Below, in pieces: positions 54,234 to 64,000 of a stretch of 64,000 nt of DNA (positions are counted from its first letter, which is position 1; the number at the start of each line of letters is the position of its first letter). This DNA is from Luteimonas sp. 9C (lineage in GTDB: Bacteria > Pseudomonadota > Gammaproteobacteria > Xanthomonadales > Xanthomonadaceae). The position numbers and the translations under genes are program-made. The stretch is taken from assembly GCF_902506295.1 (NCBI RefSeq), contig NZ_LR733312.1, forward strand, positions 1,279,670 through 1,343,669, read 5' to 3'. The notes under the pieces were generated by a model. That model searched no databases. It was given only the letters and a program-made list of their open reading frames with translations, and had not been told where the DNA came from.

Positions 54234-56057
54234 TCAGTCCAGGGTGCGCAGCAGCTGCGCGGCCTGCGCGGCGGCCGCGAGATCGTCGCCATCCACCACT
54301 TCCATCATCAGACTGCGTGCGGTCTCGGTATCGCCGAGGTCGATGTAGGCGCGTGCCAGTTCGACGCGCTCCACGCCGATCGGCGTGTCGACGGCGTCGC
54401 CGGTGTCCAGCTCGACAGGCGCGTCGCCCGCCGGATCCGCAGCGGGCACCGGCGCGACCCCGGGAACCGACGCGTCGTCCGCAGATGTTGCGGAGGGGGC
54501 GTGCCAGGTCGGGCCGGTCGATACCGGCGACACGATCGGCGCAGCCTCGACGACCGGTGCAGGCGCCGGCGCTTCACGCACGAACGCGGGCGCGGGCGCG
54601 GGCGTCGCGGGCTCAGGCACCGTCACGGCCGGCGCAGTCGATGCGGGGCTCGCGGTGGGCATGCCGGCTGCCAGCGCGGCGCTGTCGAAGGGGCGTCTGG
54701 CCACCGGCGCGCGGCCGCGGCGGCCCAGCAGGAATGCGAGCGCGGCGACGACCAGGATCGCGACGCCGAGCCACAGCCACGGCATCGGCGCGGCGACGCT
54801 CGCCTGCTGCTGGTTGCTCGCTTCCATGCGCTGCTGGGCGGCGGCCAGCTCGGCGTCCTTGAGCTGGATCAGCTGCTGCTGTTGCTGCTGCAGCTGTTCG
54901 AGATCGTCGAGGCGGGCCTTGAGTTCGTCGATCTCCGCGGTGCGCGCGGCCACGGTCTCGTTGGCCTGTTGAAGTTCCTGACGCAGCATGTCGCCTCCAG
55001 CGCCGGCAGCGATGCCGGATTGGGTGCCCGCCGGCTGGCTGTCGCTGGCGGGCGGTGTGATTTCGAGTCGTGCATCGGCGGTGCGGGGGGTCGCGGTCGG
55101 CGCAGTGGCTGCGGCCGGCGCCGTGGCATCGGCAACCGGTTCGGCAGGCTGCGGCGCCGGGCGACGCATCTCGCGCCACTGGCCCACCTGCTCGCGCACC
55201 ACGGCGTTGGCTTCGGCGGCACTGAACTGGTTCCAGGCATCGCGCGCCGGCACCCGCAGCACCGCGCCCTGACGGATCAGGTTGAGGTTGCCGCCGATGA
55301 AGGCCTCGGGATTCGTACGCAACAACAGCAGCATCGCCTGGTTGACGCTGATGCCGGCCTCCTCGGCGAGCGGCGCGGCGATCGACGACAGCGTCTGTCC
55401 GGCGCGCACCGCGGGCAACGCATCACCCGGGGTGACGGCGGCGTCGGCCGCCCGTGCCACGGGTGCAGGCGTCGGTGCAGGTGTCGGCGTCGGCTGAGAG
55501 GGCGTCGTCGCGATCGCGTCGTCGTCAGTCGGCGACACGGGCGCGGCGGCCTGCTGCGCGGCCGGTGCGGGCGCAACCGGGGGACGCACGATGCTCGGCG
55601 CAGGCGCGGCCACCGGCGCCTGGATCGTCGGCTGCGCGGGCGCGGCGACGGTATCGGGCACGGCGACGAGTGCAGAGTATTCGCGGACCAGGCGGCCCTG
55701 GCCCCAGTCGACCTCGACCAGGAACGTCAGCGCTTCCTGGGTCACCGGCGCCGCGCTGGTGACGCGGATCACCGGACGCCCGCTGCGGTCGAGCGCGACA
55801 TTGAACTGCAGATCCGAGACCACGCCGCGCGGGGGCTCGAGACCGATGCGCGCGAAGGTCTCGGGCGACGCCAGGCGCGCCTGCAACTGGCGCAGTTCGG
55901 CCGGATCGCTGGAGACGACCGGAATCTCGGCCAGCAACGGCTGGCCCTGCTGCGAGCGGACCTCGATACGGCCCAGCCCGAGCGCGAACGCGGGTCCGGC
56001 CAGGGCCAGCAGGCTGCCGGCCAGCAACAGACGCTTGAAGGTGCGCGACACGAACAT
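54234..56057 (-). CDS. fimV: FimV-like inner-membrane hub protein
   Basis: A 607-residue protein. Signal peptide about 1-26 (ending PAFALGLG), a FimV N-terminal domain ([20 protein letters not shown]), a LysM-like domain ([14 protein letters not shown]...) after a Pro/Ala linker, a Gln-rich coiled coil, one membrane helix ([18 protein letters not shown]) and a short cytoplasmic C-terminal FimV/TPR motif. In Pseudomonas FimV organises type IV pilus and polar signalling; here it is much shorter than the 919-residue version. The start shown puts the signal at the N-terminus; an in-frame ATG 66 bp upstream (56123) is possible. Confidence 0.88.
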   Translation of the reverse strand: MFVSRTFKRLLLAGSLLALAGPAFALGLGRIEVRSQQGQPLLAEIPVVSSDPAELRQLQARLASPETFARIGLEPPRGVVSDLQFNVALDRSGRPVIRVTSAAPVTQEALTFLVEVDWGQGRLVREYSALVAVPDTVAAPAQPTIQAPVAAPAPSIVRPPVAPAPAAQQAAAPVSPTDDDAIATTPSQPTPTPAPTPAPVARAADAAVTPGDALPAVRAGQTLSSIAAPLAEEAGISVNQAMLLLLRTNPEAFIGGNLNLIRQGAVLRVPARDAWNQFSAAEANAVVREQVGQWREMRRPAPQPAEPVADATAPAAATAPTATPRTADARLEITPPASDSQPAGTQSGIAAGAGGDMLRQELQQANETVAARTAEIDELKARLDDLEQLQQQQQQLIQLKDAELAAAQQRMEASNQQQASVAAPMPWLWLGVAILVVAALAFLLGRRGRAPVARRPFDSAALAAGMPTASPASTAPAVTVPEPATPAPAPAFVREAPAPAPVVEAAPIVSPVSTGPTWHAPSATSADDASVPGVAPVPAADPAGDAPVELDTGDAVDTPIGVERVELARAYIDLGDTETARSLMMEVVDGDDLAAAAQAAQLLRTLD

Positions 56058-56236
56058 CCCCTGTTTCTGCTTGCCGGGCCCGGGCGGGGCCGAGCGGGCC
56101 TGCTGCCGATGCGCCGGATTCATCGGAGGACTGTAGCGGCGCGGACTCCCGCTCCGCAACGCGCGACGCGTGCACCGCATCGCGCCGGCAGTCCGGAGAT
56201 GCGCCGCAGCCGCGGCTGCGACGCACCTGCGCGGAA

Positions 56237-57265
56237 TCAAACTTCGGCCGCGACCAGTTCGGCGACCTGCACCGCATTGAGCGCGGCGCCCTTGCGGATG
56301 TTGTCGGCGACGATCCACAGGTTCAGACCGTTCGGGTGCGAGAGGTCCTCGCGGAGGCGGCCGACGAACACCGGATCGCGGCCCGAGGCATGCGTGACCG
56401 GCGTTGGCCAGCCGCCCGCCGTGCGCTCGTCGACCACTTCGACGCCCGGCGCGGTCGCGAGGATCGCGCGCGCCTCGTCGACGGTGATGCGTTCGCGCAG
56501 TTCGACCGCGACCGATTCCGAGTGGCCATAGAACACCGGCACGCGCACCGCGGTGGGGTTCACCAGGATGCTGTCGTCGCCGAGGATCTTGTGGGTCTCC
56601 CAGACCAGCTTCATCTCCTCCTTGGTGAAGCCGTTCTCGAGGAAAGCGTCGATCTGCGGGATCAGGTTGAACGCGATCTGCACCGGGAACTTCTGCGGGT
56701 CGATCTCACGGAAGTTGAGCAGATCGCCGGTCTGGCGGCCGAGCTCTTCCATCGCCGAGCGCCCCGCGCCCGAGACCGACTGGTAGGTCGAGACGTTGAT
56801 GCGCACGATGCCCGCACGGCGGTGCAGCGGCGCGAGCGCGACCAGCATCTGCATCGTCGAGCAGTTGGGATTGGCGATGATGCCGCGCGGGCGCTTGCGC
56901 GCCGCTTCGGGATTGACCTCACTGATCACCAGCGGCACGTCGTCGTCGTAGCGGAACGCCGAACTGTTGTCGATGACGACGGCGCCGGCCGCGGCGAACT
57001 TCGGAGCAAAGGCCTTGCTGGTGTCGCCGCCGGCGGAAAACAGGGCGATGTCGATGCCGGCGGGATCGAAGGTGGCGAGATCCTGCACGACGATGTCGTC
57101 GTCGCCGAACTTCACGGTGGTGCCGGCGGAACGCTCGCTGGCGAGGGCGACGAGTTCGGAGACGGGGAAATCACGCTCGGCGAGGATCGACAGCATGGTT
57201 TCGCCGACGGCGCCGGTGGCACCGACGACGGCAACGCGGAAACGGCGGTTCTGGGAACTGGACAT
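56237..57265 (-). CDS. asd: Aspartate-semialdehyde dehydrogenase
   Basis: A 342-residue NADPH enzyme at the branch point to lysine, diaminopimelate, methionine and threonine. GATGAVGE is the nucleotide loop, Cys135 in NPNCSTMQ the nucleophile, and GHSESV carries the acid/base His. It is of the shorter type found with Gram-positives and many pseudomonads. A 113-180-bp gap separates it from fimV. Confidence 0.96.
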   Translation of the reverse strand: MSSSQNRRFRVAVVGATGAVGETMLSILAERDFPVSELVALASERSAGTTVKFGDDDIVVQDLATFDPAGIDIALFSAGGDTSKAFAPKFAAAGAVVIDNSSAFRYDDDVPLVISEVNPEAARKRPRGIIANPNCSTMQMLVALAPLHRRAGIVRINVSTYQSVSGAGRSAMEELGRQTGDLLNFREIDPQKFPVQIAFNLIPQIDAFLENGFTKEEMKLVWETHKILGDDSILVNPTAVRVPVFYGHSESVAVELRERITVDEARAILATAPGVEVVDERTAGGWPTPVTHASGRDPVFVGRLREDLSHPNGLNLWIVADNIRKGAALNAVQVAELVAAEV

Positions 57266-57357
57266 TCAATACGTCTCGAAAAGAATTCTGGATGTGGGTC
57301 GCACATGGCGCGCGGGCGCTGCACAGCGGGGCTTCGGGGAACCGCCCGCCCTGACGC

Positions 57358-58383
57358 TCAGGCGGTTCCCGGACGTTTCGCGGCTTTTCCGTCGTTCGCG
57401 GCTGGCGCGATCACGCTCGGCGGATGGCCGGCATCCGGACCCGCGCCCAGCGCGGCGATCAGATTGTCGACGGCGAGCGTGACCATCGCACGACGCGTGG
57501 CGAGGCTGCCGCTGGCGATGTGCGGGGTCAGCACGATGGTGTCGAGCGCCAGCAGGCGCGGATCGACCGCAGGCTCGCCCTCGAACACATCGAGCGCGGC
57601 CGAGGCGAGACGGCCGCTGCCCAGCGCATCGGCCAATGCGGCCTCGTCGACGATGCCGCCGCGCGCGATGTTGGTCAGTGTCGCGGTCGGCTTCATCTTC
57701 GCCAGCGCAGCGGCGTCGATGATGTGGTGGCTGGCGGCCGAATACGGCAGCACCAGCACCAGGTGGTCGGCCTGCGCGAGGAGCGTGTCGAAATCCACGT
57801 ACGAGGCCTTGCACGCGCGCTCGACCTCGGCCGGCAGCCGGCTGCGGTTGTGATAGATCACGCGCATGTCGAAGCCGGACGCGCGCTTCGCGATGCCCTG
57901 CCCGATCCGTCCCATGCCGAGGATGCCGAGCGTGCTGCCGTGCAGATCGGCGCCGAGCAGGCCCTTGAAGTTCCAGCCCTGCCACTGGCCGGCGCGCAGG
58001 TGGCGCTCGGCTTCGGTGACGCGGCGCGCAGCGGCCATCATCAGTGCGAAGCCGAAATCGGCCGTCGTCTCGGTCAGCACGTCGGGGGTGTTCGTCGCGA
58101 CGATGTCGCGCGCCTGCAGCGCATCGATGTCGAGGTTGTTGTAGCCGACGCCGACGTTGGCCACCGCCCGCAGCTGCGTCGCATCGGCGATTTCTTCAAC
58201 CCCGATCCGCTCGTTGAGCGTCACCAGCGCGCCGTCGGCCCCGCGCAACGCGTCGGCGATCGCGGACGCGTCGTGCTCGCTGACCTCCGGCACCTGCACC
58301 ACGTCGAAATGCGCGCGCAGGCGCTCGACGATGTCGTCGAACAAGGGCTGCGACACCCAGACCTTCGGCCGCGACTCAGCCAT
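57358..58383 (-). CDS. D-isomer-specific 2-hydroxyacid dehydrogenase (glyoxylate/hydroxypyruvate reductase-like)
   Basis: A 341-residue NAD(P)H enzyme. The Rossmann motif is GMGRIG (156-161); the catalytic set is Arg241 (ARGGIVDE), Glu270 (EGEPAVDP) and His288 (TPHIASGS). It resembles the GhrB/glycerate dehydrogenase group, with the substrate uncertain; the linkage to aroC and asd and erythronate-type dehydrogenases suggests PdxB as an alternative, but PdxB is longer. It overlaps aroC by 8 bp. Confidence 0.87.
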   Translation of the reverse strand: MAESRPKVWVSQPLFDDIVERLRAHFDVVQVPEVSEHDASAIADALRGADGALVTLNERIGVEEIADATQLRAVANVGVGYNNLDIDALQARDIVATNTPDVLTETTADFGFALMMAAARRVTEAERHLRAGQWQGWNFKGLLGADLHGSTLGILGMGRIGQGIAKRASGFDMRVIYHNRSRLPAEVERACKASYVDFDTLLAQADHLVLVLPYSAASHHIIDAAALAKMKPTATLTNIARGGIVDEAALADALGSGRLASAALDVFEGEPAVDPRLLALDTIVLTPHIASGSLATRRAMVTLAVDNLIAALGAGPDAGHPPSVIAPAANDGKAAKRPGTA

Positions 58384-59494
58384 CGATGCGCCCCGCAATC
58401 CGCGGCGTCACCGTGCCGACATCGCCGCACTGCGCGCGATGGCGCAACGCCTGGTCCATCAGCACCAGCGCCAGCATCGCCTCGCAGATCGGCGTCGCGC
58501 GGATGCCCACGCACGGGTCGTGGCGACCGGTGGTGATCACTTCGACCGTGTTGCCGTCGGTGTCCAGGCCATCTGCGGCCAAGCGCAGGCTGGACGTCGG
58601 CTTGAACGCCGTCGACACCACGATCTGCTGGCCGGTGCTGATGCCGCCGAGCACGCCGCCGGCATGGTTGGACGCGAAGCCGGCGGGCGTCATCAGGTCG
58701 CGGTGTTCGCTGCCCTTCTGCGACACGGACGCGAAGCCGGCGCCGATCTCGACGCCCTTGACCGCATTGATCGACATCATCGCCGCGGCCAGGTCGCCAT
58801 CGAGCTTGCCGTAGACCGGCTCGCCCCAGCCCGGCGGCACGCCGTCGGCCACGGCGGTCACGCGCGCACCGACCGAATCGCCGGACTTGCGCAGCGCGTC
58901 CATATAGGTTTCGAGCGCAGGCACCTGCGCGGCGTCCGGCCAGAAGAACGGATTGGATTCGACGACGTCCCAGTCGATCGCGACGCTGTCGACCTGCGCG
59001 GGCACGATGTCGCCGAGCTGCGACAGGTAGCCGTGCACGTGCACGCCGTAACGATCCTTCAGCCACTTCTTGGCGATCACCGCCGCCGCGACACGCATCG
59101 TGGTCTCGCGCGCCGATGAGCGCCCGCCACCGCGTGGATCGCGGATCCCGTACTTCTGCCAGTAGGTGTAGTCGGCGTGCCCGGGCCGGAACTGCTGGGC
59201 GATGGTGCCGTAATCCTTGCTGCGCGCATCGGTGTTGCGGATCAGCAGCGCGATCGGCGTGCCGGTGGTCAGGCCCTCGAAGACGCCGCTGAGGATCTCG
59301 ACCGCGTCGGCCTCGCGCCGCGCCGAGGTATGCCGGGTCTTGCCGGTCGCGCGCCGTGCGAGATCGTGCGCGAAATCCTCGACCGTGAGCGCGATGCCCG
59401 GCGGGCAGCCGTCGACCACACAGCCGATGGCCGGCCCGTGGCTTTCACCGAAGGTCGTGACAGTGAACAGTTGACCGAAGCTGTTGCTGGACAT
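58376..59494 (-). CDS. aroC: Chorismate synthase
   Basis: A 372-residue FMN-dependent enzyme ending the shikimate pathway. [38 protein letters not shown] loop, [22 protein letters not shown] segment and [11 protein letters not shown] are the family signatures. It supplies chorismate to the trp genes nearby. A 208-bp gap separates it from prmB. Confidence 0.96.
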   Translation of the reverse strand: MSSNSFGQLFTVTTFGESHGPAIGCVVDGCPPGIALTVEDFAHDLARRATGKTRHTSARREADAVEILSGVFEGLTTGTPIALLIRNTDARSKDYGTIAQQFRPGHADYTYWQKYGIRDPRGGGRSSARETTMRVAAAVIAKKWLKDRYGVHVHGYLSQLGDIVPAQVDSVAIDWDVVESNPFFWPDAAQVPALETYMDALRKSGDSVGARVTAVADGVPPGWGEPVYGKLDGDLAAAMMSINAVKGVEIGAGFASVSQKGSEHRDLMTPAGFASNHAGGVLGGISTGQQIVVSTAFKPTSSLRLAADGLDTDGNTVEVITTGRHDPCVGIRATPICEAMLALVLMDQALRHRAQCGDVGTVTPRIAGRIDG

Positions 59495-59616
59495 GGGCAG
59501 GCGTCGGGGCGACGCGGCACGAAACGCGGGCCGGCAAGCTTAACGCGCCCGGGTCGGGCGTGGACGCATGGTTTCCGGGCGAACCGTCGGCACGCGGCGC
59601 CCGTCAAGACCGCGAC

Positions 59617-59678
59617 TGCAGGCGCGCGTCTGCGCGAAGATGCATTCCCGTGGACAGCCCTTCGCGCGCGCGCCTGCA
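59617..59678. other. Long inverted repeat in the prmB-aroC gap
   Basis: Arms 59617-59639 and 59660-59678 pair over 19 bp with one 4-nt bulge around a 20-nt loop; the right arm contains a (CG)n run. There is no T-tract. It is probably an mRNA structure or factor site between the two genes. No other signal is seen in this 208-bp gap. Confidence 0.55.
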
Positions 59679-59702
59679 TGGATCCGTCCGGGCGGCGCGG
59701 CC

Positions 59703-60674
59703 TCAGAACAATCCGGCGCCCGCGCTGTCCGTCGCCGCCATCGGGGCCGTGGTCTTGCCCTCGCGCGCCGCTGCCAGCTGGGTGATACGCGCACTGTGGG
59801 TGACCAGGTCGTGGCGCTCGACGACGAAGATGCCCATCTGCCCGACCTGGAACTCGATCCACATTAGCGGCAGTTCCGGCAGCAGCTTGACCAGGTGCTG
59901 TTCGGATTCGCCCACTTCGCAGATCAGCAGGCCGTCCTCGGTCAGGTGCAGCGGCGCATCGCGCAGGATCTTCAGCACCAGATCCAGACCGTCGTCACCG
60001 GCGCGCAGTCCCATCTCGGGCTCGTAGGCGTATTCGCGCGGCAGCGCGTCGGTCTCGTCGTTGGTGACGTAGGGCGGATTGGTGACGATCAGGTCGTAAT
60101 GCTCGCCCTGCAGCCCGTCGAACAGGTCGGACTTGAGGAAACGCGTATTGCGCACCTCGAGCCGCTGCTCGTTCTCGGCGGCCAGCGTCAGGGCCTCGTC
60201 GCTGAGGTCGATGCCGTCGACGTGCCAGTCGGGGTTGTGATGCGCCATCGCGATCGCGATGCAGCCCGAGCCGGTGCACAGGTCCAGCGCGCGACGCACC
60301 TCGCGGCCGCCGAGCCAGGGCTCGAAGCCGGACAGGATCAGCTCGGCGATCGGCGACCGCGGCACCAGCGCCCGCGCATCGGACTTGAAGCTCAGCCCCG
60401 CGAACCAGGCCTCGCCGGTCAGGTAGGCCGCCGGCACGCGCTCTTCGATGCGGCGCAGGAACAGGCCCAGCACGTCTTCCTTCTCCGACAGCGTGACCCG
60501 CGACTGGCCGTAGACCGGGCTCAGATCGTGCGGCAGGTGCAGCGCGTGCAGGGTCAGCTGGGTGGCCTCGTCGATCGCGTTGTCGTAGCTGTGGCCGAAG
60601 GTCAGCCCGGCGGCGTTGAAGCGGCTGGCGCCATAGCGGATCAGGTCGACGATGGTCTGCAGTTCTTCGGTCAT
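59703..60674 (-). CDS. prmB: 50S ribosomal protein L3 glutamine methyltransferase
   Basis: A 323-residue SAM-dependent N5-glutamine methyltransferase. [15 protein letters not shown] is the SAM loop and VTNPPYV the catalytic NPPY motif. The N-terminal helical domain ([20 protein letters not shown]) fits PrmB rather than PrmC. It lies before aroC, as in E. coli. Confidence 0.94.
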   Translation of the reverse strand: MTEELQTIVDLIRYGASRFNAAGLTFGHSYDNAIDEATQLTLHALHLPHDLSPVYGQSRVTLSEKEDVLGLFLRRIEERVPAAYLTGEAWFAGLSFKSDARALVPRSPIAELILSGFEPWLGGREVRRALDLCTGSGCIAIAMAHHNPDWHVDGIDLSDEALTLAAENEQRLEVRNTRFLKSDLFDGLQGEHYDLIVTNPPYVTNDETDALPREYAYEPEMGLRAGDDGLDLVLKILRDAPLHLTEDGLLICEVGESEQHLVKLLPELPLMWIEFQVGQMGIFVVERHDLVTHSARITQLAAAREGKTTAPMAATDSAGAGLF

Positions 60675-60784
60675 GGCGCGCGGAGCTCGGGGCGGCGTGT
60701 TGGCCGCGGATTATAGGTCACCGGCCGGCGCGGCCCCCGACGACGCGCCGGTTATCATGACCGGCGCTCGAACCGGACTTCCCG

Positions 60785-61450
60785 ATGTTCAACAGGACCA
60801 CCCTCGTCATCCTCTGCGTCGCGCTGGCCGGCGGTCTCGGCCTGCTGGTCGCGCAGAAGTATTTCGCCGCGCCAGGCACCGCCGCCGCACCGGAACTCGA
60901 CGTCGTGCAGCTGTATCCGCAGCCGCGCGCACTGCCCGACTTCGCGCTGCAGCAGTCCGACGGCACCCAGCTGCTGCCTGGCGAACTCGCCGGCCACTGG
61001 ACGCTGGTCTTCATCGGCTTCACCCACTGCCCCGATGTCTGCCCGATGACCCTGACCCACCTGGCGCAGGCCCAGCGCCAGTGGGAAGCGCTGCCCGAAG
61101 GGACGCGCCCGCGCGTGCTGTTCGTGTCCGTCGATCCCGAGCGCGACACGCCCGAGCGCCTCGGCGACTACGCACATGCCTTCCACCGCGACACGCTGGC
61201 CGCGACCGGCGACGTGCCGTCGCTCGAACGCTTCACGCGCGCGCTGTCGATGGTCTTCGCCAAGGTGCCGCTGGACCGCGACGCCCCCGAGGGCGCCTAC
61301 ACCATCGACCACAGCGCATCGCTGGCCGTGCTCGACCCGCAGGGCCGCATGGCCGGCGTGGTCTCGGGCAGCGTGCTCAACGCCGAAACGCCCCGCCCCG
61401 ACGCCGTGGCCGCCGACCTGCTGCGTCTCACCGCCGAGGACCGCCCGTGA
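60785..61450 (+). CDS. SCO1/SenC-family copper chaperone
   Basis: A 221-residue thioredoxin-fold protein anchored by an N-terminal helix (about 6-24), facing the periplasm. Copper ligands are Cys82, Cys86 (THCPDVCP) and His176 (TIDHSAS). SCO proteins help build the CuA site of cytochrome c oxidase or act in thiol redox. No oxidase genes are next to it. Its stop overlaps the GTG start of psd. Confidence 0.9.
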   Translation: MFNRTTLVILCVALAGGLGLLVAQKYFAAPGTAAAPELDVVQLYPQPRALPDFALQQSDGTQLLPGELAGHWTLVFIGFTHCPDVCPMTLTHLAQAQRQWEALPEGTRPRVLFVSVDPERDTPERLGDYAHAFHRDTLAATGDVPSLERFTRALSMVFAKVPLDRDAPEGAYTIDHSASLAVLDPQGRMAGVVSGSVLNAETPRPDAVAADLLRLTAEDRP

Positions 61451-62295
61451 GCCTGGTCACGTCGCTGACCTACGCGCTGCCGCACCGCACGCTGTCCTCG
61501 CTGGCGCGGCGCCTGGCGTATTCGCAGAATCCCGGCACGCGCCGCTGGCTGATCGACACCGTAGTGCGCAAGTTCGACGTGGACCTGTCGGAAGCGGCGA
61601 ACCCCGATCCGGCGTCCTACGCCAGCTTCAATGCGTTCTTCACCCGCGCGTTGCGCGACGGCGCGCGCGTCGCCGATCCCGACCCGCGTGCCCTGGTGAT
61701 GCCCGCCGACGGCCATATCAGCCAGTGCGGCCCGATCGACGCAGGCCGCATCTTCCAGGCCAAGGGCCAGTCGTTCACCGTCGCCGAACTGCTGGGCGAC
61801 GCCGACGATGCCGCGCCGTTCCTCGACGGCAGCTTCGCCACCGTCTACCTGTCGCCGCGCGACTACCACCGCGTGCACATGCCGTGGACCGGCACGCTGC
61901 GTGAAACCGTGCACGTGCCCGGCCGCCTCTTCAGCGTCGGCACCGCCGCGGTCGCCAAGGTGCCGCGCCTGTTCGCCCGCAACGAGCGCCTGGTCTGCCA
62001 CTTCGACACCGACTTCGGCCCGATGGTGCAGGTCATGGTCGGCGCGCTGCTGGTCTCGGGCGTGGAGACGGTCTGGAGCGGCGAGGAGATTCCCGCCTAC
62101 GGCGACCGCATCCAGCGCAAGGACTGGCGCGGCAAGGGCATCACCCTGCAGCGCTTCGAAGAGATGGCGCGCTTCAATTACGGCTCGACGGTGATCGTGC
62201 TGCTGCCCAGGGGCGTGGCCGAGCTGGAGCCGTCGCTGCATGCCGAGTCGCCAGTGCGGCTCGGCCAGCGTCTCGCGCTGCGCAGCGGCGTTTGA
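61447..62295 (+). CDS. psd: Phosphatidylserine decarboxylase proenzyme
   Basis: A 282-residue membrane-associated enzyme making phosphatidylethanolamine. The self-cleaving motif is YGST with pyruvoyl-forming Ser247 ([10 protein letters not shown]), where E. coli has LGST. Asp88 (ADGH) and His144 (YHRVHMP) complete the endoproteolytic triad. The GTG start overlaps the SCO stop by 4 bp, so the two are translationally coupled. Confidence 0.94.
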   Translation: MSLVTSLTYALPHRTLSSLARRLAYSQNPGTRRWLIDTVVRKFDVDLSEAANPDPASYASFNAFFTRALRDGARVADPDPRALVMPADGHISQCGPIDAGRIFQAKGQSFTVAELLGDADDAAPFLDGSFATVYLSPRDYHRVHMPWTGTLRETVHVPGRLFSVGTAAVAKVPRLFARNERLVCHFDTDFGPMVQVMVGALLVSGVETVWSGEEIPAYGDRIQRKDWRGKGITLQRFEEMARFNYGSTVIVLLPRGVAELEPSLHAESPVRLGQRLALRSGV

Positions 62296-62304
62296 AGCTT
62301 GAAG

Positions 62305-62328
62305 CCCTCCCCCGCTCGCGGGGGAGGG
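62305..62328. repeat. GC-rich palindromic intergenic repeat
   Basis: CCCTCCCCCGC-TC-GCGGGGGAGGG, an 11-bp perfect stem followed by a GGGTGGGGG tail, 10 bp past psd. It is the same element as at 7-31 in the other orientation and may double as the psd terminator. Confidence 0.7.
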
Positions 62329-62513
62329 TTGGGTGGGGGCAAACGGCCCGGTCACGGATCACGTCCGTTTCAAGCGGGCCCGGCCTGGACGTCGCCCGAC
62401 GATTGGCTGGCGGCTTTATGGTTCGCCCCCATCCCGGCCTGTCCGGCCCTGCGAAGCACGCCGGGCATTCGATCGATCCGCGCGGCAGTGCCGCGCACAC
62501 GGATCGCTCTCAT

Positions 62514-62529
62514 CCCCCGCATGCGGGGG
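62514..62529. repeat. Shorter CCCCCGC-type palindrome
   Basis: CCCCCGCATGCGGGGG is a perfect 16-bp palindrome 34 bp from the end of the lytic transglycosylase gene. It looks like a shortened relative of the element at 62305-62328. The 267-bp gap between psd and this gene holds these two repeats and no credible ORF. Confidence 0.6.
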
Positions 62530-62562
62530 AAGGAGCGGACTCCGGCGCCCATATCTATAGCC

Positions 62563-64000
62563 TCAGCGCGAACACCCCTCCAGCTTCAACGACTGCCCCT
62601 GCCGCAGCGCATACGCCGGCGCACGCAGGCCGTTCGCACGCGCCAGCACCGGTACATCGCAGCCATACCGCTGGGCGATGCTGCCGAGCGTTTCGCCGCG
62701 TGCCACGCGATGGGTACGGGCGGGCGGCGGCGCGGGCGCAGCCTCGGGCGGACGCGGCGCGGCGGCGGACGGCGGCACCGCGGCCGGGGGCGGGTCGCCC
62801 TCGGTCGACAGCACTTCGATCGCGCCCGTGCGCACGATCGCCGCGCGCGGATCGCTGTTGACCAGTTCCGCCGCCAGATCGGCGCGTTCGCCGCGCACGC
62901 ACCAGCGCTTGTACAGGCTGGCGATGCGCGTGGTTCCGGCGAGCGTGGTGCCGACCGGCAGCAGGCTCTCGGCCTCGTAGCTCGGGTTGAGGTTGCGCAG
63001 CGCACGCATGTAACCGTCGCGGGTGGTGCCGTTGCCCAGGCAGATCGTCAGCTCGTAGATCGACGCCGGGCGTTCGAGGGTGAACGTCGCCGGGCGCACG
63101 TCGATCTTCGGGAACGTCAGGCCGTATTCCTGCGGGTGCAGGTACAGCCAGGCAGCGGCGATGACCATCGGCACGTAGTCCTTGGTTTCGGCCGGGAACT
63201 GGTTGTAGACGTCCGGATCCCAGAAACTGCGGCCCGCCGCTTCGCGGTAGACGCGCAGCGAGCGGCCTTCGCCGCCGTTGTAGCCGGCGAGCCAGTATTC
63301 GATCTCGTTGCCGTGCTGGGCGAAGCGTTCGTTGAGATACACCGCCGCCGCGTCGGCCGACAGGCGCGGGTCGTAACGCGTGTCGAAACCGGTGCCGTCC
63401 GGGCCGAGGCCGAACCGGCGGCCGGTGGCCGGCATGAACTGCAGCGGCCCGGCAGCGCCCGCGCGCGAACGCGCATGCACGCGGCCGTTGGATTCCTTGG
63501 CCAGGATGCCGAACAGCAGCGCCTCCGGCAGACCGCTGCGCTTGAACGCCGGCGACATCAGATGCTGCATGTACTGGTAGTTCTCGTGGCTGGTCATCAG
63601 CGACACGCGCATGTCGGTGAGCCAGCGGCGGATCGAGGCCTGCACGGCGGGATTGAGCTGCACCATGCGCTTGAAGCGCTCGTCCTCGGCCAGCAGCGCC
63701 GATGCGCTGGCGGCGGCCGGCACGTCGGCGGTCGGCAGCGCGCCGTCGGGACCGACCACGTCGGCATCGTCCGGCCCCTGCCCGGCCTGTGCGTCGGCAT
63801 CGGCCTTGAGCAGGCGCTTGTAGGTCGTCAGCAGCTGCGGAACGCTGCACCCGCGCTGCTTCTCGCAGGCCAGCATCACGTCTTCCATGTCCTCCAGCGC
63901 CGCGTTGCTGGCCGTGATGCCGGCCGGATCGTCGTTGGCGATCTGCACCAGCGCCTGGCGGTAGCGGGCTTCGGCATCGAGCATGCGCTGGTTGAGCGCC
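62563..64000 (-). CDS. mltD: MltD-like membrane-bound lytic murein transglycosylase (5' end outside window)
   Basis: Partial: the frame is open to the window edge, so at least 478 residues are seen and the N-terminus with signal is missing. The SLT domain has the catalytic Glu in AKESNGRVHA, then GAAGPLQFMPATGRRFGLG and WLAGYNGGEGR. A C-terminal LysM (THRVARGETLGSIAQRYGCDV) follows a Pro/Ala linker and ends the protein. One LysM is seen, where E. coli MltD has more. It cleaves peptidoglycan, forming 1,6-anhydromuramic ends. Confidence 0.85.
   Translation of the reverse strand, partial: ALNQRMLDAEARYRQALVQIANDDPAGITASNAALEDMEDVMLACEKQRGCSVPQLLTTYKRLLKADADAQAGQGPDDADVVGPDGALPTADVPAAASASALLAEDERFKRMVQLNPAVQASIRRWLTDMRVSLMTSHENYQYMQHLMSPAFKRSGLPEALLFGILAKESNGRVHARSRAGAAGPLQFMPATGRRFGLGPDGTGFDTRYDPRLSADAAAVYLNERFAQHGNEIEYWLAGYNGGEGRSLRVYREAAGRSFWDPDVYNQFPAETKDYVPMVIAAAWLYLHPQEYGLTFPKIDVRPATFTLERPASIYELTICLGNGTTRDGYMRALRNLNPSYEAESLLPVGTTLAGTTRIASLYKRWCVRGERADLAAELVNSDPRAAIVRTGAIEVLSTEGDPPPAAVPPSAAAPRPPEAAPAPPPARTHRVARGETLGSIAQRYGCDVPVLARANGLRAPAYALRQGQSLKLEGCSR

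Noticed and set aside
57266..57357. Possible leader peptide or attenuator before asd
   Set aside because: No short ORF enriched in Lys, Thr or Met codons and no terminator hairpin with T-run is visible.
59495..59702. Possible aromatic amino acid leader before aroC
   Set aside because: There is a long inverted repeat, but no ORF with Trp, Phe or Tyr codon clusters and no T-tract.
61447..62295. psd considered inactive because of YGST instead of LGST
   Set aside because: The Gly-Ser-Thr core, Asp88 and His144 are intact and the first position of the motif varies within the family.

Overview
The window is high-GC, gene-dense chromosomal DNA from a gammaproteobacterium of the Xanthomonadaceae/Lysobacteraceae type, with Luteimonas or Lysobacter as the best guesses. 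This rests on protein-level resemblance, on the gene order (tpiA-secG-tRNA-Leu-nuoA-N followed by tRNA-fMet-rimP-nusA-infB-rbfA-truB-rpsO-pnp), on FabV as enoyl-ACP reductase, and on intergenic repeats made of CCCTCCCCCGC palindromes. It is almost entirely core genome. No insertion sequence, prophage, CRISPR array or integrase is visible.

Layout. 1-8.9 kb: an FNR-like regulator diverges from parC, followed by tpm, a bacterioferritin that lacks the usual haem-ligand Met, a YegD-like Hsp70 and a penicillin-acylase-family hydrolase. 8.9-9.6 kb: a gene-free, near-perfectly two-fold symmetric repeat element of about 690 bp. 9.7-15.3 kb: fabV, cytochrome b561, asnB and dctA. asnB is preceded by an undersized leader ORF rich in Asn codons and a complete set of mutually exclusive RNA hairpins. 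15.4-24.9 kb: the translation/RNA operon, read leftward from an initiator tRNA to pnp. 25-39.9 kb: all 14 nuo genes for respiratory complex I, leftward, mostly overlapping. 40-41.7 kb: tRNA-Leu(GAG), secG, tpiA. 41.7-46.1 kb: a tightly overlapped four-gene operon for a secreted cupredoxin-like protein, a membrane GGDEF-EAL enzyme, a DUF3034 protein and a lipoprotein truncated globin. 46.4-62.3 kb: a 2OG-Fe(II)-type oxygenase, glmM, accD, trpA, trpB, a divergent LysR regulator (TrpI-like), trpF, truA, fimV, asd, a 2-hydroxyacid dehydrogenase, aroC, prmB, a SCO protein and psd. The right end enters an MltD-like lytic transglycosylase that continues beyond the window.

The genes feed a few systems: aerobic respiration (nuo, SCO, b561), the Asp/Asn and aromatic pathways (asd, asnB, aroC, trpF, trpBA), envelope building (glmM, accD, fabV, psd, mltD, fimV) and ribosome/RNA function. 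The strongest new-looking signals are the asnB attenuator, the symmetric repeat element, and the periplasmic globin/cupredoxin/c-di-GMP operon.
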